DNA of 64,000 nt from Erythrobacteraceae bacterium E2-1 Yellow Sea (GTDB lineage: Bacteria > Pseudomonadota > Alphaproteobacteria > Sphingomonadales > Sphingomonadaceae): NCBI GenBank assembly GCA_014983025.1, contig JADCLP010000001.1:372001-436000 (forward strand). Reading direction: 5' to 3'. Below, piece after piece: positions 30,279 to 39,371 of the stretch. Position numbers and translations under genes: made by a program. Under the pieces are notes generated by a model. The model saw nothing but the letters and a program-made list of their open reading frames with translations, ran no database searches and was not told the origin of the DNA. Each line of letters starts with the position of its first letter. Within the stretch, counting starts at the first letter, position 1.

Positions 30279-31727
30279 ATGAATGACGCAGCCGAATTTC
30301 TGATGCGAGTGGCCAAAGTTCTGGGCTCACGCGGCTTTACATCCGATGACGAGATAATCGATCCATGGCTGACCGATTGGCGCGGGCGGTATCATGGCAA
30401 TGTCTTGGGCATGGCTTCCCCCACCTCTACGCAGGAAGTATCTGATTTTGTTCGTTTGTGTAGCGAATTTGGCGTGCCAATCGTACCCCAAGGCGGCAAT
30501 AGCGGCATGTGCGGTGGGGCGACGCCAGATGACAGTGGGCATTCTGTGCTGCTTTCCCTGCGACGGATGAACCAGATCAGATCGCTTGACCCATTGTCCC
30601 GACAGGCAGTCTGTGACGCAGGCGTTGTTCTGCAGACATTGCACGAGGCTGCAGAAAAGAACGGCCTTCGCTTTCCGCTAACGTTGGGCGGCAAGGGTTC
30701 AGCAACTATCGGAGGTCTGATCTCAACCAATGCCGGCGGCACACAAGTGCTGCGCCACGGCACTATGCGCGCGCAGGTGCTGGGTATTGAGGCTGTTCTG
30801 GCAGATGGCAGCGTATTCAATGGCTTGGCAGCCTTGAAAAAGGACAATCGCGGTTTCGATCTCAAGCAATTGCTGATCGGTTCGGAGGGGACCCTGGGCA
30901 TCGTCACCGCTGCCACGCTGCGGCTTCTGCCTGCGATTGGTGGGCGCGTGGTGGCATGGGTTGGGCTGTCATCAATCCAGCAGGCACGTGAGCTGTTGCT
31001 CCATTGCGAGTCAGTCGCCGATGATGCGCTTGAAGGTTTCGAAATATTGCCCGCCCATTGCCTGGAATCGGTCCTGGCATATTCCCCCGCAGCGAGGGCA
31101 CCATTGTCGGGCGAACACGCATGGCATGCCCTTCTGGAATTCGTTGCAGGACCTGACCAGCTCGATCTTTTACCCACGCTGGTCGAGAAAGTGTTGGCAG
31201 GTGCAATGGAGCGTGAACTGGTGGAAGACGCGGTTCTTGCCAGCAATGAAGTCCAAGCCGAGGCATTCTGGCAATTAAGAGACGAAATTTCTCCTGCAGA
31301 ACGCGCCATAGGGCCGGCAATGCAGCACGATATTTCCGTTCCAGTCGAACGAATGGCCGACTTCGTCGAATTTGCTGTCCCTGCGGTTGAGAAACAATTT
31401 CCTGATACCAGAGCGGTTGCCTTTGGGCATTTGGGAGATGGCAACGTCCATTTCCACGTTCTTGCTCCACCGAATGCTGTACGCGGCGTATGGGAACTGG
31501 CCGATGGCAAGGCGATCAGTGCTTTGGTGCATGACTTGGTCACTGAATGGGACGGATCGATCAGTGCCGAACATGGCATTGGCCAGATGAAACGAGACGA
31601 ATTGGGCCGTTTGGGGGACCCTGTCGCTCTCGCCCTGATGCGAAATGTAAAGCAAGCCCTGGACCCACGGGGTATTCTCAACCCCGGGAAACTCGTGCCG
31701 CTTGCACCTGCTGACACGAACCACTAA
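30279..31727 (+). CDS. FAD-binding oxidoreductase (D-lactate / D-2-hydroxyglutarate dehydrogenase type)
   Basis: This 482-residue flavoprotein oxidises a D-2-hydroxy acid. It has a PCMH-type FAD-binding domain (about 40-220) with VPQGGNSGMCGGATPDDSG and GGLISTNAGGTQVLRHG, and a C-terminal FAD-oxidase domain with HLGDGNVHFHVL and SAEHGIGQMKRDE, both typical of the GlcD/D2HGDH group. The substrate cannot be read from the sequence; D-2-hydroxyglutarate or D-lactate are likely. ATG 30279 gives the usual N-terminus; the frame opens 26 codons earlier. Confidence 0.88.
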   Translation: MNDAAEFLMRVAKVLGSRGFTSDDEIIDPWLTDWRGRYHGNVLGMASPTSTQEVSDFVRLCSEFGVPIVPQGGNSGMCGGATPDDSGHSVLLSLRRMNQIRSLDPLSRQAVCDAGVVLQTLHEAAEKNGLRFPLTLGGKGSATIGGLISTNAGGTQVLRHGTMRAQVLGIEAVLADGSVFNGLAALKKDNRGFDLKQLLIGSEGTLGIVTAATLRLLPAIGGRVVAWVGLSSIQQARELLLHCESVADDALEGFEILPAHCLESVLAYSPAARAPLSGEHAWHALLEFVAGPDQLDLLPTLVEKVLAGAMERELVEDAVLASNEVQAEAFWQLRDEISPAERAIGPAMQHDISVPVERMADFVEFAVPAVEKQFPDTRAVAFGHLGDGNVHFHVLAPPNAVRGVWELADGKAISALVHDLVTEWDGSISAEHGIGQMKRDELGRLGDPVALALMRNVKQALDPRGILNPGKLVPLAPADTNH

Positions 31728-31801
31728 AGCGCTGGGCATTCGGGTAGCCATAGCTGCTCGCTATCAATTTCAAACAAGTTCACATTTTTCGGAGAGTATT
31801 C

Positions 31802-32581
31802 ATGGCCAGCGCGCCGCAGCCTACCCTGCCCCTGTTCTATAACGATCTTCTACCGCTCAACAGCCGCGACCACAAAACGTGGAGAAGCAAAACTTTCGAG
31901 AATGCACGCTTTCTTGACGGCACGCATGCCATCCCTTTGACGGTGGATGAATTTGTCGATGCGCAACGTTATTTCCCAATTGTGTTTACCGCAGGCGAAA
32001 ATCCCCTGCCGATTGCGCTTATGGGGCTGAACGAAGGGGTAAACACCTTCATCAAGGAAGATGGCCAGCTGGAAGAAGTGTACCTGCCGGCATATGCACG
32101 CCGGTATCCCTTCATGCTGGCCAAGCTGAGCCCTGAAAGCGAAGATTTGTCACTTTGCTTTGATCCCACAGCTCAGATTGTGGGCGAATTTGATGAAGGC
32201 AATGCACTGTTCAAAGAAGATGGCGGTGCCAGCGATCACACCAATGGCATTCTCGAATTCTGCCAGCGCTTTGAAGAATCAGGCCAGCGCACACGCATGT
32301 TCATGGAAGAGCTGGCAAAGCTTGATCTGCTGATGGATGGCGAAATCGCGATCACGCAGAATGATAATCCAGACAAGCCTTTCATCTATCGCGGCTTCCG
32401 TATGATTGATGAGAAGAAACTGCGAGAACTGCCTGCGGACAAGCTGGCAGATCTGAACAAAAACGGCTTGATCATGATGATTCATGCCCATCTGTTCTCG
32501 CTCAATCTGATGCGCGCATTGTTCGCACGACAGGTTCAGCAAGGTAAGATGCCCCAGCCTCAGGCAGCCTCTTCCAACTAA
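31802..32581 (+). CDS. SapC family protein
   Basis: This 259-residue protein matches the SapC family, first named from Campylobacter S-layer export loci, with the core features LNSRDHKTWR near the start, a variable acidic region (KEDGQLEEVYLPAYARRYPF), and GFRMIDEKKLRELP near the end. In sphingomonads and Caulobacter it often lies with TonB receptor genes, but no such gene is here and the function is unknown. There is no signal peptide. GGAGAG precedes the start at good spacing. Confidence 0.85.
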   Translation: MASAPQPTLPLFYNDLLPLNSRDHKTWRSKTFENARFLDGTHAIPLTVDEFVDAQRYFPIVFTAGENPLPIALMGLNEGVNTFIKEDGQLEEVYLPAYARRYPFMLAKLSPESEDLSLCFDPTAQIVGEFDEGNALFKEDGGASDHTNGILEFCQRFEESGQRTRMFMEELAKLDLLMDGEIAITQNDNPDKPFIYRGFRMIDEKKLRELPADKLADLNKNGLIMMIHAHLFSLNLMRALFARQVQQGKMPQPQAASSN

Positions 32582-32603
32582 TCCAATTGGTTGAGTGAAA
32601 ATA

Positions 32604-32641
32604 GTAATCGCAGAAAAGCTTGAATGCTTTGCTGCGATTAC
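32604..32641. promoter_or_regulatory. Long inverted repeat after sapC
   Basis: GTAATCGCAG (32604-32613) is perfectly complementary to CTGCGATTAC (32632-32641); inside it AAAGC (32615-32619) pairs with GCTTT (32626-32630) around TTGAAT. No T-run follows, so it is not a normal terminator. TTGAAT at its centre, 17 nt before TATCTA (32643-32648), could be the -35 of a promoter for the RNA downstream, which would make the repeat an operator. Confidence 0.6.
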
Positions 32642-32654
32642 CTATCTATGTGCT

Positions 32655-32764
32655 GTTCGGGCAAGCATCCCTCATGGCTTGTTCGGACTGTGCGCCCCCT
32701 TTGGGCGCATATCCTCCCTGAACCTTGGCCACCTCGTGCATATTGCACGGGGTGGTTTTTTATT
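32655..32764 (+). ncRNA. Candidate small RNA with terminator
   Basis: This region has no ORF but several hairpins in 110 nt: GCAAGC (about 32660-32665) with GCTTGT (about 32676-32681), whose loop is ATCCCTCATG; TGCGCCC with GGGCGCA (32691-32709); and a 12-bp terminator stem. C-rich unpaired stretches ATCCCTC and ATCCTCCC look like the anti-Shine-Dalgarno loops of alphaproteobacterial trans-acting sRNAs. The 5' end is inferred from a weak promoter match (TTGAAT, 17 nt, TATCTA). I do not recognise a known family. Confidence 0.5.
32729..32764 (+). terminator. Strong rho-independent terminator
   Basis: CCACCTCGTGCA (32729-32740) pairs with TGCACGGGGTGG (32744-32755) in 12 bp with one G-U pair and a TAT loop, followed by TTTTTTATT. 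It lies 148 nt after the sapC stop, more than expected for a sapC terminator alone, and overlaps the end of the convergent amidohydrolase gene. Confidence 0.9.
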
Positions 32765-33707
32765 CAGCAGCTAGGGAATAGCTGCTGCCCTGGCCCAAGC
32801 GTATTGTGACATCAGCCAATTCACGCACCAGACCTGCCAACATATTGGCAATGTTTGGCAATCCTGGCCCAGTTTCAGCCAGTGAATGATCAAGATATGT
32901 CGTGCGGCAAATCTCCATTTGCATTGCGTGCAGGCCACGCCGTGGGGCAGAATGGCGCTCCAATACATATCCACCTGAATATGGGCGGTTATGGGCATTG
33001 TGGCAGTGCTTGTTATCAAGATAATGCAAAGCACGTGCTGAAAGCATGTCATCGCAAGATGTGCCGAATCTATCCCCCAATACGAATTGTGGCGCTTGGT
33101 CCTGCCCAAATCGGCGTTTCAGTGGGGGCATGGAATGAATATCCAGCAGCAAGGCCGCGCCCCAGATGTCCCGTAATGCCTCCATCTCCTGCGCCAGAGC
33201 CTGATGATACGGGCGATGAATTCCTTCAAGCCTTGCCTCCAGTTCCCTTACTGAAGTCTGGCCGCGCCAGATTTCACCATGGGCGGGCAGCCTTCGTGGA
33301 ATAATCCCAAGCCCGCTTCGTGCGCGTCGATTCGCCTGCGAATGGCGCACAAAATTGCCCTGCACACCACTGACCATGTCCCAATCAACATCATCAGGCG
33401 CACGATTAAGGTCAATCATTGCGCGCGGGGCCTGTGCCACCAACAAGATGGCGCCCGTCTGCAACGCAACTTGCCGCGCCACTTCATCAACAAAGCGATC
33501 TTCCAGCCGCATACTGGCATAATCTGCACTGCGCATCTGGGCCAACACACTGCTGGGATATGCCCTGCCCGCATGAGGAACTGCGATGATGACGGGAATT
33601 GACGGTTCGTGCGGTGATTGCAAAGTAAAGGCTGGTCCTCTCCCCCCGGGGATCGCACCGCCAGTCATCAGCCGCGAATCGTTACCGTTTTCTGCGTTAA
33701 CCGTCAT
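32760..33707 (-). CDS. N-formylglutamate amidohydrolase family protein
   Basis: The 315-residue protein has the family layout: IIAVPHAGRAYP near 41-52, MRLEDRFVDEVA near 66-77, IDLNRAPDDVDWD near 98-110, LLDIHSMPP near 190-198 and HNRPYSGGYVLERH near 238-251, with His and Asp residues that should bind zinc. HutG-type members release formate or ammonia from N-formyl amino acids at the end of histidine breakdown, but no hut genes are nearby, so the substrate is uncertain. Confidence 0.87.
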   Translation of the reverse strand: MTVNAENGNDSRLMTGGAIPGGRGPAFTLQSPHEPSIPVIIAVPHAGRAYPSSVLAQMRSADYASMRLEDRFVDEVARQVALQTGAILLVAQAPRAMIDLNRAPDDVDWDMVSGVQGNFVRHSQANRRARSGLGIIPRRLPAHGEIWRGQTSVRELEARLEGIHRPYHQALAQEMEALRDIWGAALLLDIHSMPPLKRRFGQDQAPQFVLGDRFGTSCDDMLSARALHYLDNKHCHNAHNRPYSGGYVLERHSAPRRGLHAMQMEICRTTYLDHSLAETGPGLPNIANMLAGLVRELADVTIRLGQGSSYSLAAE

Positions 33708-33804
33708 AATTGACTTTGCTGCCCGCTCGGCAGGCCTGTGTCAAAGCGGGTCAACGCTATCCACGACAAAGATTTCTTAAACCATCTGCGGTAGAGATAC
33801 GCTT

Positions 33805-34194
33805 ATGAATCATATGTCGCCCCTGCGTATCCTTCTGGCCGAAGATGAAGAAGCAATGCGTTCCTATCTGGAGCGCGCTTTGACCAATGCCGGGTATGAG
33901 GTTGTTGCTGTTGACCGTGGCACAGCTGCTGCGCCCCTTCTGGAAGAACAGCATTTCGATCTTCTGCTTTCGGACATTGTCATGCCAGAAATGGACGGCA
34001 TTGAGTTGGCACAGCGTTGTGCAGAGGTCAGCCCAAGAACAAAGGTAATGTTCATTACCGGGTTTGCTGCCGTTTCGCTGCGCGCGAATGAGGAGCAACC
34101 ACGGGCAAAGGTGTTGTCAAAACCTTTCCATCTGCGCGATCTGGTGCTGGAAGTGGAACGCATGTTTGCTGGCCCGCAAGAGGTCAGCGTGTGA
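33805..34194 (+). CDS. cpdR: Cell-cycle response regulator CpdR
   Basis: CpdR is a single-domain receiver. In Caulobacter its unphosphorylated form directs ClpXP to the cell pole and primes degradation of CtrA; it is phosphorylated by the CckA-ChpT relay. The 129-residue protein has acidic AEDEE near 12-16, the phosphoacceptor D57 in LLSDIVMPEMDG, FITGFAAVSL near 83-92 and the conserved LSKPFHL with K106. Either ATG 33805 or ATG 33814 could be used. CckA lies 10 kb away in this window. Confidence 0.92.
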   Translation: MNHMSPLRILLAEDEEAMRSYLERALTNAGYEVVAVDRGTAAAPLLEEQHFDLLLSDIVMPEMDGIELAQRCAEVSPRTKVMFITGFAAVSLRANEEQPRAKVLSKPFHLRDLVLEVERMFAGPQEVSV

Positions 34195-34277
34195 TTTTTC
34201 CCGAATCGCTTGCACCATTGGAAAGTGCAAGTTAAAGGGCCGCCCTCCGCCAACGAAGGCGGCAGATCCGATGGTTC

Positions 34278-34352
34278 GGGCGTATAGCTCAGTGGTAGAG
34301 CACTATGTTGACATCGTAGGGGTCGCAAGTTCAATCCTTGCTACGCCCACCA
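34278..34352 (+). tRNA. tRNA-Val (anticodon GAC)
   Basis: A complete cloverleaf: acceptor GGGCGTA/TACGCCC, D-stem GCTC/GAGC, anticodon stem CTATG/CGTAG with loop TTGACAT (anticodon GAC at 34310-34312), T-stem GCAAG/CTTGC with loop TTCAATC, and encoded CCA at 34350-34352. It reads GUC and GUU valine codons. It lies alone between cpdR and icd. Confidence 0.97.
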
Positions 34353-34388
34353 TCGGTCCAGTTTTGCCAGTCAGTTAACAATACAGTT

Positions 34389-34402
34389 GAGCAATGTTGC
34401 TC
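34389..34402. promoter_or_regulatory. Short inverted repeat upstream of icd
   Basis: GAGCAA and TTGCTC flank TG. It lies 37 nt after the tRNA and 92 nt before icd. It could be an operator for icd, as GAGCAA-TTGCTC has the look of a dimer site, or chance. Confidence 0.3.
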
Positions 34403-34493
34403 CTGCGCGACTTTTGGCGACCTTGCACATAGCCCAACCTCTGCTATGTCGCGCCGCAACCAATAGAAAACATCCCCAGGACAGACAGCAATT

Positions 34494-35717
34494 ATGCAGA
34501 AAATTCAGGTTAAGAACCCGGTCGTCGAACTCGATGGCGATGAAATGACTCGCATCATCTGGCAATGGATCCGTGAACGTTTGATCCTGCCCTTTCTTGA
34601 TGTTGACCTGAAATATTACGATCTTTCGATTGAAAAGCGTGACGAGACGAATGATCAGATCACTGTCGATGCCGCCAATGCCATCAAGCAATATGGCGTG
34701 GGTGTAAAATGCGCCACGATCACACCAGATGAAGCGCGCGTTGAAGAATTCAACCTCAAGAAAATGTGGAAGAGCCCGAACGGCACGATCCGCAACATCC
34801 TGGGTGGTGTGGTGTTCCGTGAACCCATCGTGATTGATAATGTGCCGCGCCTGGTGCCAGGTTGGACCGATCCCATTGTTGTTGGCCGCCATGCATTCGG
34901 TGACCAATATCGCGCTACCGACACGTTGATCCCCGGCAAGGGCGAGTTGCGCCTCGTCTTCAAGGGCGAGGATGGTGAGGAAATCGACCTGAAGGTGTTC
35001 GATTTCCCTTCAAGCGGCGTTGCCATGGCAATGTACAATCTGGATGACTCCATCCGTGACTTTGCCCGCGCCAGTTTCAATTACGGCCTGAACCTTGGCT
35101 GGCCGGTATATCTGTCCACCAAGAACACGATCTTGAAGGCCTATGATGGCCGCTTCAAGGATCTGTTCCAGGAAGTGTTCGACACAGAAGGTTTTGCGGA
35201 AAAATTCAAAGCCGCCAACATCGTCTACGAACACCGCCTGATTGATGACATGGTGGCATCTGCCCTGAAGTGGAACGGCAAGTTTGTCTGGGCCTGCAAA
35301 AACTATGATGGCGACGTTCAGTCCGATACCGTTGCACAGGGCTTTGGCTCGCTGGGCTTGATGACATCAGTTCTGATGACGCCGGACGGCAAGACTGTGG
35401 AAGCAGAAGCCGCCCATGGCACCGTCACACGCCATTATCGCCAACACCAGCAGGGCAAGGCAACCAGCACCAACCCTATCGCCAGCATTTTCGCTTGGAC
35501 TCGTGGGCTGATGTATCGCGGCAAGTTTGATGAAACACCTGATGTGGTTCGCTTTGCCGAAACTCTGGAAAAAGTCTGCATCCAGACCGTTGAAAACGGC
35601 CAGATGACCAAGGATCTGGCGCTGCTGATCGGCCCTGAACAGAGCTGGCTGACCACAGAACAGTTCTTTGAAGCGATTGTGACCAATCTCGAAAAAGAAA
35701 TGGCTAACTGGGCATAA
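34494..35717 (+). CDS. icd: NADP-dependent isocitrate dehydrogenase (eukaryotic-like type)
   Basis: Icd oxidises isocitrate to 2-oxoglutarate in the TCA cycle, yielding NADPH. The 407-residue protein begins [21 protein letters not shown] and has [13 protein letters not shown] near 94-106 for substrate binding, [18 protein letters not shown] near 271-288 with the metal-binding aspartates, and [12 protein letters not shown] near 306-317 for NADP. These features are those of the subfamily shared with mitochondria, usual in alphaproteobacteria. A terminator follows. Confidence 0.97.
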   Translation: MQKIQVKNPVVELDGDEMTRIIWQWIRERLILPFLDVDLKYYDLSIEKRDETNDQITVDAANAIKQYGVGVKCATITPDEARVEEFNLKKMWKSPNGTIRNILGGVVFREPIVIDNVPRLVPGWTDPIVVGRHAFGDQYRATDTLIPGKGELRLVFKGEDGEEIDLKVFDFPSSGVAMAMYNLDDSIRDFARASFNYGLNLGWPVYLSTKNTILKAYDGRFKDLFQEVFDTEGFAEKFKAANIVYEHRLIDDMVASALKWNGKFVWACKNYDGDVQSDTVAQGFGSLGLMTSVLMTPDGKTVEAEAAHGTVTRHYRQHQQGKATSTNPIASIFAWTRGLMYRGKFDETPDVVRFAETLEKVCIQTVENGQMTKDLALLIGPEQSWLTTEQFFEAIVTNLEKEMANWA

Positions 35718-35767
35718 GAAATCGCAGCCAATGCCTGTATCTGTTACGGGCAGTGCGCGGCATCAAC

Positions 35768-35804
35768 CGGGGCGCGGCGTCATTTGGCACCGCGCCCCGT
35801 TTTG
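35768..35804 (+). terminator. Terminator of icd
   Basis: The 10-bp perfect stem CGGGGCGCGG (35768-35777) and CCGCGCCCCG (35790-35799) has a 12-nt loop and is followed by TTTTG. It lies 50 nt after the icd stop. Confidence 0.88.
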
Positions 35805-35852
35805 CATCTGAAACGCTAATGTGCTGCTTTATAAGCAGACAAGGGAATCAAT

Positions 35853-37520
35853 GTGGCCAAACAGCTTTCTAAGAAACGTCCATCCGCGCGTGCCCAAGGC
35901 GAAAAGCTGGGCCAAGCACGGCTGATTGTGCGCCAGGCGATGATCAAGGACATTCGTGGCATCGCCGCATTGGTGCGGCGCACATATGATGATCTTCCTG
36001 CATACAAGCAGAGTGAAATTCGCGGCCAGATCAATAATTTTGCTGAAGGATGCTTTGTCGCCCTGCTGGATGAAACCATCGTGGGCTATTGCGCATCAAT
36101 GCAACTGCCCGAACCAGTTGTGTTTGCGCCGCATAACTGGGACGAAATTTCCGGCAATGGCTATGGCAGCAGGCATGATCCCACGGGTGACTGGCTCTAT
36201 GGCTATGAAATGTGCGTTGACCCCAAGGTACGTGGGGTTCGTATCGGCCGGCGTCTATATGAAGAGCGCCGGGCGCTGGCTGAAGAACGCGATCTGACAG
36301 GTATCATTTTTGGCGGGCGTATGCCTGGTTATTCCCGCGCCAGGCGTCGCAAAAACAATAGGGTAGAAAGCCCGCAGGATTACCTGGATCAGGTGCTGGC
36401 CGGTAAAATTCATGATCAGGTGCTGCGGTTTCAGCTAGCCAATGGTTTTGAACCCCAGGGCATCATGGAAAACTATCTGCCAGAAGATCGCCAGTCTGAT
36501 GGCAATGCCGTGCTGATGGTGTGGCGCAACCCCTATGTGGAGCGTGACCAGCCAATCAAAACCCGTATTCCGCGTGGGGTGGAATCAGTCCGTGTGGCGA
36601 CCTGCCAGCTACAGGCACGCGCAGTGAAGAACTATTCCGAGTTTCTGGGAGCAATCGAATATTTTGTCGATGTAGCAAGCGATTATGAGAGTGACTTCAT
36701 AGTATTTCCAGAATTGTTTACACTGATGTTGCTGAGCTTTGAGGAGAAGGAACTCTCTCCACTCGAAGCAATTGAGCGGCTTTCAGAATACACACCGCGG
36801 CTGAAGGCGGATATTTCCGAATTCGCCATGCGTTATAACATCAATATCATTGCAGGTTCCCATCCAACACGAATGGATGATGGAGACATTCACAATGTCG
36901 CCTATGTCTGCCTGCGCGATGGTGCAATCCATGAACAGGAAAAGATCCACCCCACCCCCAACGAACGATATTGGTGGAACATCAAAGGGGGTGACAGGAT
37001 AGATGTGATCCAGACGGATTGCGGGCCGATAGGTGTCCAGATCTGTTATGACAGCGAATTTCCTGAATTAAGCCGCAAGCTGGCTGATGAAGGCGCGCGC
37101 ATCATATTTGTACCCTTCTGCACGGATAGCCGCCAAGGTTATCTGCGTGTGCGTTATTGCGGGCAAGCGCGGGCGATTGAAAACCAGTGTTTCGTCGTGC
37201 TCAGCGGCAATGTCGGAAACTTGCCCAATGTGGCGAATATGGACATCCAATATGCGCAAAGCTGCATTCTGACACCGTGTGATTTCCCCTTTGCCCGCGA
37301 TGGGATTGCTGCTGAAGCCAGTGAAAATGTCGAAACGCTGACGATCAGTGATATCAATCTGGCGGATCTCAGCTGGGCACGTGCAGAGGGAACCGTGCGC
37401 AATCTGGCAGACCGCCGTTTTGACCTTTACCGCATCGAATGGGATGAGGAAGGCGACCATCCCGGTCGCACCCGACCACGCGCGCAACCACTGGGCCCGC
37501 ATACAGTAGGTGGCGGATGA
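35853..37520 (+). CDS. GNAT acetyltransferase fused to carbon-nitrogen hydrolase
   Basis: This 555-residue protein joins two domains. Residues about 23-225 form a GNAT fold (acetyl-CoA loop region DPKVRGVRIGRRLYEERR near 123-140). Residues about 245-530 form a nitrilase-like amidase with the triad E287 (FPELFT), K364 (EKIHPTPNE) and C398 (QICYDSEFPE). Such fusions are known in databases, but the natural substrate is not. It could acetylate and deamidate related metabolites. The start is GTG with AAGGGA 7 nt before; an ATG two bases upstream is out of frame. Confidence 0.9.
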   Translation: MAKQLSKKRPSARAQGEKLGQARLIVRQAMIKDIRGIAALVRRTYDDLPAYKQSEIRGQINNFAEGCFVALLDETIVGYCASMQLPEPVVFAPHNWDEISGNGYGSRHDPTGDWLYGYEMCVDPKVRGVRIGRRLYEERRALAEERDLTGIIFGGRMPGYSRARRRKNNRVESPQDYLDQVLAGKIHDQVLRFQLANGFEPQGIMENYLPEDRQSDGNAVLMVWRNPYVERDQPIKTRIPRGVESVRVATCQLQARAVKNYSEFLGAIEYFVDVASDYESDFIVFPELFTLMLLSFEEKELSPLEAIERLSEYTPRLKADISEFAMRYNINIIAGSHPTRMDDGDIHNVAYVCLRDGAIHEQEKIHPTPNERYWWNIKGGDRIDVIQTDCGPIGVQICYDSEFPELSRKLADEGARIIFVPFCTDSRQGYLRVRYCGQARAIENQCFVVLSGNVGNLPNVANMDIQYAQSCILTPCDFPFARDGIAAEASENVETLTISDINLADLSWARAEGTVRNLADRRFDLYRIEWDEEGDHPGRTRPRAQPLGPHTVGGG

Positions 37521-37570
37521 GTGTAATTGGGCTGGTGACATGTTGTTGAGCGGGCGCTAACCCCATAAAA

Positions 37571-39340
37571 ATGGCTGGTGAAATCTCCCACTCCCCTATG
37601 CTGTCCGATGCGCTGGTTATTCTGGGCGCAGCGGGCTTGGTTATCCCGATATTCACCCGCTTTCGCATCACCCCTGTCATCGGTTTCATCCTCATTGGGA
37701 TAGCTGTGGGGCCATTTGGCCTGGGCAAGCTGGTGTTTGAATACCCCTGGCTGGGACACATAACCATTTCCGATCCTGAAGGGTTGGAGCCATTTGCCGA
37801 ATTCGGCATCATCCTGCTTCTGTTCACCATCGGGCTGGAACTGTCATTCAACCGTTTGTGGCAATTGCGGCGTCTCGTGTTCGGCTTGGGTGCAATGGAA
37901 TTGATGACCATTGGTACTTCGATTGCGGTGGTTCTGTCGATGATGGGGCAATATTGGACCGGGGCGATGGCGTTGGGCTTTGCCCTTGCCTTTTCCTCTA
38001 CCGCCATTGTGCTACCAATTTCCGGGACGAAATCCCCTGTTGGCCGTGCCGCTCTCTCCATGCTGCTGTTCGAAGATATCATGATCGTGCCGATCGTCTT
38101 CATCCTTGGCGCCATGGCCCCCTATGCGCAGGATGAAGGTTGGGAAGGGCTTGTCGGCACATTGTGGCAAGGCGGATTGGTTGTTGTGGCACTACTGGTG
38201 CTGGGCCGTATCGCCTTGCCGCGACTGTTTGCCCAGGCAGCACGCACCAAGAGCCCTGAACTGTTTCTGGCGGCATCGCTGCTTGTGGTTATGGGGGCAA
38301 GCCTGGCCACTGCGGCCACGGGTCTGTCGCCCATTGTTGGCGCATTGATCGCAGGCCTGCTGATTGCAGAGACCGAATATCACTCTGAGGTTGAAGGTAT
38401 TATCGACCCTTTCAAAGGGCTGGCGTTGGGTATTTTCCTCATCACCGTCGGGATGAGCATCGACTTGATGACCATTTGGGATAATCTTGGCTCCATCCTG
38501 CTGGCAGTTGTGCTGGTTTTGACCTTCAAGGCCCTCGTCACTGGCATTCTTTTGCGGCTGATGGGCGCACGGCGCAGCACAGCAGCAGAAACGGGCGTGC
38601 TTATGGCCAGCCCCAGCGAAACCACGCTGATTGTCTTGGCTGCCGCCAGCAGTGCTCTCTTGATTCAGCCGGGAACGGCACAATTCTGGCAAATTGTGAC
38701 CGCTATTGGGTTGACAGTCACACCGCTTCTGGCCCGGTTGGGCAGAGTCATCGCACGCCGCGTGGAACCAGCACCGGAATTGCCTGACGGAGATGCTGGC
38801 GAAGCACGCGTTATCATTGTGGGTTCTGGCCGTGTTGGACTGCTGGTTGCTGATATGCTGGATGCGCATGCCAAACCCTATGTCGCGATCGATTCTGATG
38901 CAGATATGATCCAATGGGCAAAACGCCGCGGCTATCGCGCCACTTTTGGGGACGCAGCAAGGGGTGATGCCCTGGCTCGACTGGGAATCGAAAACGCACT
39001 GGCTGTGGTACTAACCATGGACGAGCCTGTGCTGGCCCAGCGCCTGGTCAGCAAGTTCCGCCATACCTACCCAAATCTGCTGATTGTGGCCCGTGCGCGT
39101 GATACAGAGCATGCTGCTGCCCTATATCGCGCCGGGGCCAGTCATGCGGTACCTGAAACGCTGGAAAGCTCGCTGCAGCTATCAGAAGCTGTGCTGGTCG
39201 ATATTGGCGTGGCTATGGGGCCCGTTATAGCCTCCATCCATGAAAAGCGCGATGAATACCGTGCCAAGATAGAGCAAGAAGGCGCGCTGGATTACAAGCC
39301 CAAGCTGCGTACCAGTACACTGGAACCTGAAAAGCTTTAG
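37571..39340 (+). CDS. Monovalent cation:proton antiporter-2 family protein (KefB/YbaL-like)
   Basis: The 589-residue protein has a CPA2 membrane domain (about 12-395, 12-13 segments; FAEFGIILLLFTIGLELSF near 76-94 and a glycine-rich SPIVGALIAGLLIAET near 254-269) and a cytoplasmic TrkA-N domain (about 413-530) starting VIIVGSGRVGLLVADML, the NAD-binding loop. It probably exchanges potassium for protons. The C-terminal part resembles YbaL more than the glutathione-gated KefC, and no KefF/KefG partner is adjacent. Confidence 0.9.
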   Translation: MAGEISHSPMLSDALVILGAAGLVIPIFTRFRITPVIGFILIGIAVGPFGLGKLVFEYPWLGHITISDPEGLEPFAEFGIILLLFTIGLELSFNRLWQLRRLVFGLGAMELMTIGTSIAVVLSMMGQYWTGAMALGFALAFSSTAIVLPISGTKSPVGRAALSMLLFEDIMIVPIVFILGAMAPYAQDEGWEGLVGTLWQGGLVVVALLVLGRIALPRLFAQAARTKSPELFLAASLLVVMGASLATAATGLSPIVGALIAGLLIAETEYHSEVEGIIDPFKGLALGIFLITVGMSIDLMTIWDNLGSILLAVVLVLTFKALVTGILLRLMGARRSTAAETGVLMASPSETTLIVLAAASSALLIQPGTAQFWQIVTAIGLTVTPLLARLGRVIARRVEPAPELPDGDAGEARVIIVGSGRVGLLVADMLDAHAKPYVAIDSDADMIQWAKRRGYRATFGDAARGDALARLGIENALAVVLTMDEPVLAQRLVSKFRHTYPNLLIVARARDTEHAAALYRAGASHAVPETLESSLQLSEAVLVDIGVAMGPVIASIHEKRDEYRAKIEQEGALDYKPKLRTSTLEPEKL

Positions 39341-39371
39341 CCGCGCGTGGTTGCAGGGTCAGTTGGTAATC

